NCBI GenBank assembly: GCA_002435745.1
Contig: DIWT01000034.1
Coordinates: forward strand, 1-48,390
Length of the DNA stretch: 48,390 nt
Direction of reading: 5' to 3'
Source of the DNA: a bacterium UBP15_UBA6099
GTDB lineage: Bacteria; UBP15; UBA6099
Positions 8,801 through 15,276 of the stretch are shown in pieces; positions within the stretch are counted from its first letter, which is position 1, and the number at the start of each line of letters is the position of its first letter. The position numbers and the translations under genes were made by a program. Under the pieces are notes generated by a model, which was not told the origin of the DNA, made no database searches, and was given only the letters and a program-made list of their open reading frames with translations.

Positions 8801-10292
8801 CGTCGAACCCCTCGCTCTTGAGCCTTCCGCCTATGTAAGACCAGTAAACGGCCACGCTCAGGTCGCCGAGTATCGAGCCTGAATGACCGTGCACCAGCAC
8901 GACCGGCTGCCTCGCTCCTTCGGACACCATGCCGATGTCCGGAGCGTTGACGTCAATGACCCTTATGTTGCCCGTGGCCACCGCGCTGACGTTGCCGGCG
9001 GCGTCTCTCGTTTTAACATAAACCGTCTTCATGCCGCTGCCGGCGCCGAGGTTGACGACCGCGCTCTTGGCGAAAGGCTGCCATGACGCGCCCGCGAACG
9101 ACGGGTCCGCGCTGACCATCATCTCCTTCACGCCGAACTCTTCCATCCCGTAAGCGAACAGCGCGTTCCACACCTTAAACTTCTTGTAGTCGTCCGTATT
9201 GTCCGAAGCGTCTATGCCTATTGTCGCCGAAGATTCAAGCGTCACATCGGGAAGAGCGGTTATCGACGCCTTCGGAGCTTCCCTGTCAAGGAAGATATAG
9301 TCAACGTAAGTCGGAGATTCTTTGGGGAAAAGGAAATTGCCGCTGTGCCTGAACTGTACGTAGACGGCCTTCATGCCGTCGCGGGAATCATCCAGAGTCC
9401 ACTGCTTGGTGTCGGAGAATGAATGCCAGTCCGCGCCGTGAAGGAACTGCTTGTTGCTTATCCTCATCTGGCGCATGTCTTCGTCGTCGTGGAAATGATT
9501 GAACTTCTTCAGCCTCAGGGTGACGTTCGGGTTGTTAGTCACCATTGCCGACTTCACAATCTGAATCGGGACGGCCCTGCGGCCCTCCCCGGTGTTGTTC
9601 TTCAACGCTCCGCGCGCCATCTTATAGACGTCTTCATTGAACATTATTCCGCCGTGACCAAGCAGGTTAACATTCATGTTCACCGCGCCCGCGAAAAAAC
9701 CGTTTTCGTTCGGAACCACCATCTCGTCGTGATTGCTGAAAATCGCCGTGTAGTCGATGTCGCCGGTCAGAGTGGGCGGCGTGTTCAGCTCTCGAAGAAA
9801 GGAACTGTAAATCTCCATCTGGCGCGCGGCTTCTCCGGGGCCGATATGCGCCACGCTTGTGCCCCTGTGCGGAGTGGCTATCGTCACCAGATCGTCAACC
9901 TTGCCCGCGCCGCCGAGATGCTTGATGTAGTACCGGGAGATTAAGCCGCCCTCGCTGTGCGTGACCAGATCCACCTTCGACTTGCCCGTCCGGGCCAGCG
10001 TAGCGTCGATGTAGTCGCGGAGAACCGCCGCGCTTCTCGGGATGTCCTCCATGGCCCCGTCCGGCAGGGCTATCTTGTACACGTCGAATCCGTCGAGTTT
10101 TAGCCGCGTTGATATGAACGACCAGTACAACTCGACTGAAGTCTGGCCGGCTATCGAGCCGAAATAGCCGTGAACCAGCACGACCGGCTGTTTGGAGCTT
10201 TCAGAGGACAACATGCCCGCCGCCTCGGCGCGCGCGCACACTGTTGCCAGAGCTATGAATATCGCGATCCCGGTTGCCGCTCTTCTTTTCAT
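5823..10292 (-). CDS. Giant exported protein with three tandem lipase domains
   Basis: This 1489-residue protein has a signal peptide (1-25) followed by three repeats of about 425 residues (starting near 35, 462 and 887). Each repeat begins with a triacylglycerol-lipase-like alpha/beta hydrolase: (V/F)HG oxyanion segment, nucleophile in HSEGG (Ser113, Ser540, Ser964), a TPHRGT segment, a catalytic Asp (189, 619, 1039 or 1040) and His (213, 643, 1064). All three triads therefore appear intact. Each hydrolase is followed by two related beta-sandwich modules marked by SFAGASWxPF and YVKxRDAAGNVS patterns. A helical Ala/Asp/Glu linker (about 1284-1328) leads to a C-terminal domain (1331-1489) with paired GWNLI and GWNII motifs, of the kind I associate with surface proteins. 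It likely acts outside the cell on lipids or polyesters. The gene lies downstream of a terminator and precedes the pseudo-peptidase gene. Confidence 0.88.
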   Translation of the reverse strand: MKRRAATGIAIFIALATVCARAEAAGMLSSESSKQPVVLVHGYFGSIAGQTSVELYWSFISTRLKLDGFDVYKIALPDGAMEDIPRSAAVLRDYIDATLARTGKSKVDLVTHSEGGLISRYYIKHLGGAGKVDDLVTIATPHRGTSVAHIGPGEAARQMEIYSSFLRELNTPPTLTGDIDYTAIFSNHDEMVVPNENGFFAGAVNMNVNLLGHGGIMFNEDVYKMARGALKNNTGEGRRAVPIQIVKSAMVTNNPNVTLRLKKFNHFHDDEDMRQMRISNKQFLHGADWHSFSDTKQWTLDDSRDGMKAVYVQFRHSGNFLFPKESPTYVDYIFLDREAPKASITALPDVTLESSATIGIDASDNTDDYKKFKVWNALFAYGMEEFGVKEMMVSADPSFAGASWQPFAKSAVVNLGAGSGMKTVYVKTRDAAGNVSAVATGNIRVIDVNAPDIGMVSEGARQPVVLVHGHSGSILGDLSVAVYWSYIGGRLKSEGFDVTEITLGNAAMQDIKKSARELRDFVAATVARTGSPKVDLVVHSEGGLVSRYYIRDLGGAQFVDDLVTISTPHRGTTVAHAGMGLLGEGTSQMEVASPFIQELNSGDTLFGGVEYTAMFSHADEIVLPGTNGFFDGAVNVNFMLLGHGGILFAPEPYKVLRSAISYKYLFSKGQRPVEIVEPGMSTNKNKVEVRLKPCNHFSPQAPVTEMIVATNGMFHGAVSWQPFSNSVNLDISGKDGGLLGVHVKFRGADGVESPSYADYIIIDRETPTGTVSISATDAEKSTMTLKISATDNAEKYGYFKVTNLLEAYGILGIEAREMQVSTDSGFAGASWEPLAGSKTVTVSAGTGEKTAYVRFRDAAGNVSQTRSVATQMFSPVNGFVAAEKGRAPVVFVHGYGAVASELTSKINWLYYTERLKKEGYSTHVIALDAAGTGDVIASAAKLRDFVQGVLRETGAEKVDIVAHSEGGLVARYYIKELGGVASVDDLVTISTPHRGTVIAAVGPGEAARQMTVSSDFLAGLNSGNSVPGMVDYTAIFSTDDGVVVPAENAFYDGAINIVRTGLTHATILLDDGVYQVVKSALSVDTGRGDSELPVRIIKSGMAASSPYVLLSLNYYNHNAPLLPAGEMMISGDPSFRGAAWQPFSNSANWTIDGGDGLKAVYVKFRAAQGGVESPAYADYIVIDRTAPSGSAVLLPVSGSDGDVELAIAAADNSDVFSRFNIARPDVSYGIPGLGVTGMMVSDSPDFAGAAWESFSSRKTRALPAGGAGKVYVKLHDSVGNVSETIVASKADATAVAEAASQAADAARETVQEIADAVDAAVTAVAESEIELSLVKGWNLIYLPEDLPEEFKRGLSELIDSGATMFDISDRDFRSSLQAMNARGGRAVWVEVRNPAAKRFVAKASSSARTVMLDRGWNIIGVSGSATANPSAVTITFGGETLSLADAAARGIVAKSILEFDGSEYKPAARLLPLRAYLLRAYDGCLLNLP

Positions 10293-10440
10293 CTCGCACC
10301 CCGCGTTTTGTTGTTTTTACGTTGTTGTTTCGATTCAATCAGTCCATCGCGGCACGCCTTAATAAATCGTCAGGCCGCCGTCGGAACTGTTCGGAAAATA
10401 ATTATACTTCAATTGTTATATTCAATATCAAATTAAATAA

Positions 10441-10503
10441 AAAAACCCGGCTATTCGGACACAGCAGATTAGCCCACACTTAAAAAACTCAACCCGGGTT
10501 TTT
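10441..10503 (-). terminator. Rho-independent terminator after the S1-domain gene
   Basis: On the minus strand AAAAACCCGG is followed by its complement CCGGGTTTTT and then more T/A-rich DNA. On the plus strand the arms are 10494-10503 and 10441-10450, separated by a 43-base loop. It sits just past the stop codon of the S1-domain gene and would end the polysaccharide export - FtsB - S1 transcript. The long loop makes it less certain than a classic hairpin. The rest of the 10293-10440 stretch is the AT-rich leader of the lipase gene; a TTGATA...TATAAT pair there has a 19-base spacer and is weak. Confidence 0.55.
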
Positions 10504-10515
10504 ATCCGTTGCCAG

Positions 10516-10968
10516 CTATTTGTTTTTATTCTTCTTTTTCTTTATGCCGCGCTTGGATTCTATGTTTCTTTTTATGTCGACCATTCTGTCTTCGCTCTGA
10601 CGCATGAACATTTTTAGTTTTCTTTCGAAAGAGTCCTCCACGCGCGATTCCTGATAGCGCGGGGGCGTTCTACTGACTTCTCGGCGCTGAACATCCGGCG
10701 ACTCGCCCTGTTGATCGCCCTCGGACAGACCATCCTGAGGAACGTTTTTCAGGGAAAGTTGAATCCTGCCTCTGTCGTCGATGGAGACGATTTTCGCCAT
10801 TACGCGGACGCCGGGAGAAATGTGGTCGGTTATCTCCCGAACGAATTCATTGCTTATCTGGGAAATGTGAACAAGCCCTGTTTTACCATTGCGCATTTTT
10901 ACAAACGCGCCGTACTTCACAACTTCGACAACAACGCCTTCGACAATAGACCCGACTTCGGGCTCCAT
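10516..10968 (-). CDS. S1 domain RNA-binding protein
   Basis: A 150-residue protein whose first ~75 residues are a full S1 OB-fold domain: GSIVEGVVVEVVKYGAFVKM, then TGLVHISQIS, and the closing KIVSIDDRGRIQLSLKN. The remaining half is charged and lysine/arginine-rich, ends in a run of lysines, and probably binds RNA non-specifically. The size and layout resemble the YugI/general stress protein 13 group. Expected role: cytoplasmic RNA or ribosome binding. GGGAGG lies twelve bases upstream of the ATG. It follows the FtsB-like gene by 66 bases on the same strand and is the last gene before the terminator at 10441-10503. Confidence 0.85.
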   Translation of the reverse strand: MEPEVGSIVEGVVVEVVKYGAFVKMRNGKTGLVHISQISNEFVREITDHISPGVRVMAKIVSIDDRGRIQLSLKNVPQDGLSEGDQQGESPDVQRREVSRTPPRYQESRVEDSFERKLKMFMRQSEDRMVDIKRNIESKRGIKKKKNKNK

Positions 10969-11034
10969 GCGATGACAGTCGCCTCCCTACTTCTGCGTTA
11001 AACCGCGCAAAGAGAGCCGTCAAATCCCGCCTTC

Positions 11035-11430
11035 TCAGTTTTGCCTGTTTTGTTCCGCGGGTTCTTCGGCTGACTCCGGCGCGCTCGGCTCCTTCGTCAC
11101 ATCGGGCGTTATCCTTATTGGCACTTCCTTCGTGTCCATAAGGTATAACTCCCTGCGAGCTATTCCCTTCAAATACTCCGGGTCCTGCAATCTGAGGGCT
11201 TCTTCCCTCAATTCCTTTATCCGCGCCGTTTTCATTGTGTGTTCGGTCTTTATGACTCTTAGTTTCCGGTTCATGACCACATAGTTTTTATAATGATAGG
11301 CCCCGAAATAAACGGTGATATAAGAAATAAGGACGGCGCAGACCAACGACCATAAACGGCGGTTCGCCCGCTCGTTTTTCTCTCTGGCGAGCTTCCTTTT
11401 TTTTGCTTTGTCCGCTATTTCTTTCTTCAT
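11035..11430 (-). CDS. FtsB/DivIC-family septum formation initiator
   Basis: The 131-residue protein has the FtsB/DivIC plan: a basic cytoplasmic tail (residues 1-27), a single membrane helix (about 28-48), a coiled coil (about 52-85, with IKELREEALRLQ) and the family's short C-terminal motif, DPEYLKGIARRELYLMDTKEVPIRI. The proline-rich acidic tail after it is variable in this family. It would join FtsL and FtsQ (or their equivalents) at the division site. It lies 28 bases after the polysaccharide export gene and before the S1 gene, so all three are probably cotranscribed. The start codon abuts AAGGG, which is unusually close for a ribosome binding site. Confidence 0.8.
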   Translation of the reverse strand: MKKEIADKAKKRKLAREKNERANRRLWSLVCAVLISYITVYFGAYHYKNYVVMNRKLRVIKTEHTMKTARIKELREEALRLQDPEYLKGIARRELYLMDTKEVPIRITPDVTKEPSAPESAEEPAEQNRQN

Positions 11431-11458
11431 CCCTTGATACGGCTTCCCGCAGCCTCCG

Positions 11459-12391
11459 TCAGTCTGTCGTCGACTTGATTAAATTCAAAAGAGAAAGATT
11501 CTGAATGACTTTTGCTATATCGACTCTGGAAGTCTCCGGGACAAAGACCACATCGCCGTCCTTGAGAACGATATTTTCCTTAAGATCGCCAAATTTCATG
11601 AGCGATTTTACGTCGGAATTTATAATTACCGGCTCTCCGTCCACAACTCGAATCACATAGGTGTTCCCTATCGCCGCTCTGCCGACAGTTCCTCCGGCTC
11701 TTCCGAGCAGGTCGAGAATCTGCGTGCCTTCCGGAACGAACATCGTCCCGGGACTGGTCACTTTTCCAAGAACAATCACCCTCATCTTCATTGCCGGCTG
11801 CGTGTAAGGCACTATTATCATGTCGCCCGCCTGCATCAGGATGTTGGAACTAAGGTCTTTCCCTTCCATCATCAGCCTAATATCAATGTATCGGACAGGC
11901 TCGGTTCCTCTGAAAAGAGCCAGCTTGGACAAGTCCGCGTCCGGAAGCGGCCTCGACTTGATAAGCGCGTCCATCAATTTCATTCCGTCGAAAAATCTAT
12001 GCGCGTACTGCTCCGTCACCGCGCCGAAAATCGAAACCGCAAATCCCGGACGCACTCCGTATGCCACGAACTCTATGTTGACGACAGGAGATTCGTAATA
12101 CTTGCTCATGCGGCTAATCACAAGTTCTTCGGCTTTTTTAAGGGTCAGCCCATCCACCTGAAACCCTCCCAGATCAAGTCCATGCTCGAGTATCGGGAAG
12201 AAGAATCTTCCTGTTTCGTCGATAGTGTATTCCCCGCTCATGGCAGGCTCCGTCGGCACTCTAACAAGCAACCTGTCGCCCTGCCCTATCTGCCTTGAAT
12301 CAACGTCTGCCGCCATTCCGGCGACCGCCGACAAAATAAACATTGCCGCCAGAGCCGCTGAAATTTTCGCCACTCTCATATCATTCACCAT
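11459..12391 (-). CDS. Polysaccharide export (Wza-like) periplasmic/outer-membrane protein
   Basis: A 310-residue protein with a signal peptide (hydrophobic core about residues 11-26, ending MAADVD), then a Poly_export domain starting IGQGDRLLVRVP and containing SGEYTIDETGRFFFP. Two SLBB-type ligand-binding domains follow, with VSIFGAVTEQ and VIVLGKVTSPGTMFVPEGT as their first strands; each carries a GG or GDMI(I/V)VP ending. The plan fits Wza/KpsD-type exporters of capsule or exopolysaccharide. No lipobox cysteine is seen, unlike Wza. The start ATG has AGGA six bases upstream, and a promoter-like pair is present at 12434-12463. No tyrosine kinase or glycosyltransferase genes are adjacent, so this may be an isolated export component. 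Confidence 0.85.
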   Translation of the reverse strand: MVNDMRVAKISAALAAMFILSAVAGMAADVDSRQIGQGDRLLVRVPTEPAMSGEYTIDETGRFFFPILEHGLDLGGFQVDGLTLKKAEELVISRMSKYYESPVVNIEFVAYGVRPGFAVSIFGAVTEQYAHRFFDGMKLMDALIKSRPLPDADLSKLALFRGTEPVRYIDIRLMMEGKDLSSNILMQAGDMIIVPYTQPAMKMRVIVLGKVTSPGTMFVPEGTQILDLLGRAGGTVGRAAIGNTYVIRVVDGEPVIINSDVKSLMKFGDLKENIVLKDGDVVFVPETSRVDIAKVIQNLSLLNLIKSTTD

Positions 12392-12433
12392 TTTTTCCTG
12401 TGTTCATTCGCATCTTTAGTTTCCGGCAACTGA

Positions 12434-12463
12434 ATTATACAATAACCGGCGCCTCGTGTTCAA
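12434..12463 (-). promoter_or_regulatory. Candidate sigma-70-type promoter for the export/ftsB/S1 operon
   Basis: Read on the minus strand: TTGAAC (plus 12458-12463), 18-base spacer, TATAAT (plus 12434-12439). Transcription would begin about 35-40 bases before the polysaccharide export gene. The divergent plus-strand side of this interval (12464-12668) is AT-rich and contains a TATAAT at 12507-12512 and a TACAAT at 12585-12590. I found no convincing -35 partner for the PqqD-side promoter. Confidence 0.45.
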
Positions 12464-12668
12464 TTCAACCAAAAAAATCAAATACAGGAGCTATTGCGCT
12501 CTCTAATATAATTTCCGATGTTTTTCGAATATTTGGCCCTCTCAATTTAAAGTTTCTTTTAAGGACGTTAAAATATCATTAAAATACAATTGTGGTCGCG
12601 GACGGCCGGAAACGCATTTGTTCCACTTTCGTCAAGGACTCCGGCCCGCAAAGAAACTAGGCGTCCCG

Positions 12669-12947
12669 ATGGGCGAAGTTGTTTTCAAAAAAAGCGGCAG
12701 CCTGATTGAAAGAAGAATCGACGGGGAAGCGATTCTGCTGGACATCAAGAGCGGAGTATACTACGACCTGAAGGACGTAGGCGTTTTTATCTGGGAGATT
12801 TTGTCCGGCGGGGCATCGGCGAGACAAATCGCGGCCGCCGTGTCCGAAACCTTCGATGTGGACGCCGAAACGGCCCTCGCGGACACTAATGAACTTCTTA
12901 ACGATCTCGAAACCGAAGGCTTGATTGTCAGAGACGCGGAGGGCTGA
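12669..12947 (+). CDS. PqqD-like peptide-recognition protein (RRE)
   Basis: A 92-residue PqqD-family protein, the normal length. It has the family's winged-helix pattern: a two-strand start (EAILLDIKSGVYYDLKDVG), the helix VFIWEILSGG, then a helix-turn-helix region ASARQIAAAVSETFDVD and a final helix with LLNDLETEGLI. In RiPP pathways such proteins bind the leader of the precursor and present it to the modifying enzyme. The ATG at 12669 gives the canonical length; upstream in-frame residues from 12618 look untranslated. The stop is three bases before the radical SAM start, and the GGAGGG at 12938-12943, inside the end of this gene, serves the next one. It is the first gene of a PqqD - radical SAM - precursor unit. 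Confidence 0.88.
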   Translation: MGEVVFKKSGSLIERRIDGEAILLDIKSGVYYDLKDVGVFIWEILSGGASARQIAAAVSETFDVDAETALADTNELLNDLETEGLIVRDAEG

Positions 12948-12950
12948 TTT

Positions 12951-14003
12951 ATGCTTCAACTGCCCAGACACGCGCTTCACAAAAAACTGGTTGGCCGAGC
13001 GAATCCCATGCGGATTCAACTCGAAATCACCCGCCGTTGCAACCTTGACTGCGTGCATTGCATTCAGGGCGGCTGCTCGGATGTCGCCGGAGAAATGACT
13101 GCGGCGGACTACGAGCGGCTTCTGCCCCGAATGAGCGCGGCAGGCGTCTTCAGCGTCAGTCTCACAGGCGGGGAATTTCTCTGCCATCCTGAAATCATGG
13201 ATATTCTTGAGCTTCTTCTCCGCTCAGATTTTTGGCTCGCCCTGCAGACCAACGGAACGCTGCTGGATCAGGACACGGTGGATTTTCTGGCCCGTCGCAG
13301 AGAAAAAATCCGCGCTGTGGCCGTCAGCTTGTACGGAGCGACCGCCAAGGCCCACGAGTCAGTAACCCGCTCGCCCGGAAGTTTCGAGAAAACCATCCGC
13401 GCCATAGACATGCTCTCCGATGCGGGGTTCAGAGTCGAAGTTATTTCTCTTCTTATGACCATGAATCAGGAGGAAGCGCCACAGATTCAGGAACTGTGCC
13501 GGGAACGCGGCGTCTTCCACCAGTTCAATTCGATAATCGCCCCCAGAAAAGACGGGGAGACTTCCTCCCTTGAATGCAGGCTCTCTGAAGAGCTTCTAAA
13601 AAAGCTTCCCCGTCCGTGGGAGACTTTCACGGAGAACTTCATCCCGCACGAGCCGGACGACTTCGCGCCGGACAAGACGCTAGACGCGTGGTGCACGATG
13701 GCCCGCACGTCAGGATACATAGATTCAAAGGGCAACCTGCTTCCATGCTCAATCATGGATCTGCCCGCCGGGAATGTGAAAGACCGCCCGTTTGACGAAC
13801 TGTGGCATGATTCAGCCGTGTTCAACGCGCTGAGGAAACTTAAGATCGGGGAATTCGAGTGTTCCCGTTGCGGCCACTTCCCCACTTGCCGCCCCTGCCC
13901 CGGTCTTGCCTTCCTCGAACACGGCAATATGTTTGAAGCTCCGAAAGAAATATGTAGAATAATAGAGTTGTTCCTAGGCGACAAAGAGGTGAAACAAGCA
14001 TGA
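12951..14003 (+). CDS. SPASM-domain radical SAM peptide-modifying enzyme
   Basis: A 350-residue radical SAM enzyme. The [4Fe-4S]-SAM cluster motif is CNLDCVHC (Cys30, 34, 37), followed by the SLTGGE glycine-rich SAM-binding strand. The C-terminal SPASM domain has Cys248, 266, 304, 307, 313, 316 and 335, enough for two auxiliary clusters, as in PqqE and sactionine synthases. Such enzymes install C-C or thioether bonds in ribosomal peptides. The start has GGAGGG nine bases upstream; a shorter start at Met20 (MRIQLEI) is possible. It is three bases after the PqqD-like gene, and its stop overlaps the start of the 42-residue precursor gene (ATGA), implying translational coupling. Exact chemistry cannot be inferred. 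Confidence 0.9.
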   Translation: MLQLPRHALHKKLVGRANPMRIQLEITRRCNLDCVHCIQGGCSDVAGEMTAADYERLLPRMSAAGVFSVSLTGGEFLCHPEIMDILELLLRSDFWLALQTNGTLLDQDTVDFLARRREKIRAVAVSLYGATAKAHESVTRSPGSFEKTIRAIDMLSDAGFRVEVISLLMTMNQEEAPQIQELCRERGVFHQFNSIIAPRKDGETSSLECRLSEELLKKLPRPWETFTENFIPHEPDDFAPDKTLDAWCTMARTSGYIDSKGNLLPCSIMDLPAGNVKDRPFDELWHDSAVFNALRKLKIGEFECSRCGHFPTCRPCPGLAFLEHGNMFEAPKEICRIIELFLGDKEVKQA

Positions 14004-14128
14004 AGAAGAATGAGAATGAAAACAAGAAAGCCTATTCCAAACCCGTCCTGACGAAGTACGGAACGGTAAAGGACGTGTACACCGGACCGTCGTGCAAGGC
14101 GATAATGGAAGCTGAAGCGGATAAGTAA
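14000..14128 (+). CDS. RiPP precursor peptide with lasso-type leader motif (42 residues)
   Basis: A short gene below most length cut-offs. It starts at the ATG overlapping the radical SAM stop (ATGA) with GAGG ten bases upstream, and ends with TAA at 14126-14128. The N-terminal ten residues are Lys/Asn/Glu-rich. Residues 12-21 are YSKPVLTKYG and residues 28-29 are TG. This matches the Y-x-x-P-x-L...G...T leader signature recognised by PqqD-like B1 proteins in lasso peptide systems. The presumed core is the last 13-14 residues: Pro30, Ser31, a single Cys32, Lys33 and Met36, then acidic residues. Position (directly after RRE and radical SAM) and leader motif together make precursor function likely. 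No lasso cyclase (asparagine-synthetase-like) or transglutaminase-like protease gene is nearby, so the mature form is probably not a lasso. Confidence 0.8.
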   Translation: MKKNENENKKAYSKPVLTKYGTVKDVYTGPSCKAIMEAEADK

Positions 14129-14189
14129 AATAGAATCCGCGCTTACTGCCGCCGATTCGCCCCTTTGCCGGGAACGTCTCGCTTTTGTG

Positions 14190-14219
14190 TTGTGCCGCCC
14201 ATATTTTCTGCCTTATAAT
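14190..14219 (+). promoter_or_regulatory. Candidate promoter before the HPr-kinase-like gene
   Basis: TTGTGC (14190-14195), 18-base spacer, TATAAT (14214-14219). It lies in the 194-base interval between the precursor gene and the HPr-kinase-like gene, which otherwise contains no open frame I can support. If used, it would let the kinase-like/TPR/lipoprotein/histidine-kinase unit be expressed separately from the peptide-modification genes. Confidence 0.4.
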
Positions 14220-14322
14220 TGAATCAAATTTGTCACAATCTCCGGATTAAGCATTCGCGCGCAAGTTCGAGCGCTCTGGAGCGAAAGGAATTGACAATCC
14301 GGCTGCGGCCGGCCTTACAGAC

Positions 14323-15276
14323 ATGAACAACCTCAGGGCCGCGTCGCCGGCGTCCAGAAAATTTTATGAGATAAGCCTCTTCGGCAGCCGGTTTGCTATA
14401 GATACAGACCGCCCCGACGTCATAGAGACTTTTTTTGTTTCTTTCTACGGCGACGCGCACAACGCGATGGCCGCCCCGCCGAAAAACAACGAAAAGGATT
14501 TGTTCCGCCTGAGCGTCAACCACAGCCATCCCGGAAATATCAAACAGAATTCAATAGCCGAGCCTATTCCGATTCCGGAACCCGGAATGCGGTTGTTTCT
14601 CGAATGGGAGCCTGAGAGCGGCTCGGCTGTGTTCAATGTCCCGCCTGCGCCGGAAAGCCGCGTCACTCAAATCGTCTGCGCGGCGGCTTCCAATTTTATT
14701 TACCTGACGTTGATGAGCGCCGGCGTTTTCTTCTTTCATGCGTCCTCCGTCGCGCAGGCCGGCGGAGCCGTCATGTTCTGCGGTCCAAACGGCAGCGGGA
14801 AATCGACCATCATGCGAGCCGCGCTTGCGCGTGGAGCGCGATACCTTTCAGACGACGCCTGCGCCACCGCGAAAAGCGATTGCGGCGCAGTCTGTGTCTA
14901 TCCCGGTCGCGAAGCGGTCGAAATCGCCGATCTTTCGACGGATGAGACAAGTCTTCTAAAAGAAAAAGGATTCAGGCCAAGTCCGCACGAGAAGTTCCTC
15001 TCGCCGCCTGCGGCCGGTCTGCCATCGCCCATCCGGGCGGTATATTTTCTCGCCGGAATGGAAGGAATCCCTTCAGTCAGGCCATTATCAGCGAGGGAGG
15101 CGGCGGTAAGGCTGATGAGGCTGCACAGAATGCCGATGACGGAGCGCGCGTGCGAGGAACTCATGCGGATGAGCGGAGACATCGCCGAGCAGGCCCCCGC
15201 TTATGAATTTGAACTGGGAGCGGACGCTGAATCCGGTTGCCGCGCGGTTATGGAACATGTCGAGTCGATTATTTAA
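14323..15276 (+). CDS. HPr kinase/phosphorylase-like protein of the peptide cassette
   Basis: A 317-residue protein with the HprK-type C-terminal kinase core: FFFHASSVA, a P-loop GPNGSGKST (residues 154-162), and the following YLSDDACA with the Asp pair at 177-178 that sits at the catalytic/Mg position in this family. The N-terminal ~130 residues are a variable domain, as in the HprK-related proteins that accompany PqqD-like genes. In lasso systems such as paeninodin a related kinase phosphorylates the peptide, and the Scm cassette protein ScmC, as I remember it, is of this type. Here a substrate could be the precursor (it has Ser31 and Thr residues) but this is inference. No clear ribosome binding site precedes the ATG. 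Its end overlaps the TPR gene by 20 bases. Confidence 0.75.
   Translation: MNNLRAASPASRKFYEISLFGSRFAIDTDRPDVIETFFVSFYGDAHNAMAAPPKNNEKDLFRLSVNHSHPGNIKQNSIAEPIPIPEPGMRLFLEWEPESGSAVFNVPPAPESRVTQIVCAAASNFIYLTLMSAGVFFFHASSVAQAGGAVMFCGPNGSGKSTIMRAALARGARYLSDDACATAKSDCGAVCVYPGREAVEIADLSTDETSLLKEKGFRPSPHEKFLSPPAAGLPSPIRAVYFLAGMEGIPSVRPLSAREAAVRLMRLHRMPMTERACEELMRMSGDIAEQAPAYEFELGADAESGCRAVMEHVESII

Noticed and set aside
10401..10431. Promoter for the triple-lipase gene (TTGATA/TATAAT)
   Set aside because: The spacer is 19 bases and the pair overlaps the terminator's T-rich end. It may work, but was not strong enough to list.
12669..14128. A complete lasso peptide biosynthesis cluster
   Set aside because: The leader motif and PqqD-like protein fit, but no cyclase or protease gene is present and a radical SAM enzyme takes their place. 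Called a radical SAM RiPP cassette instead.
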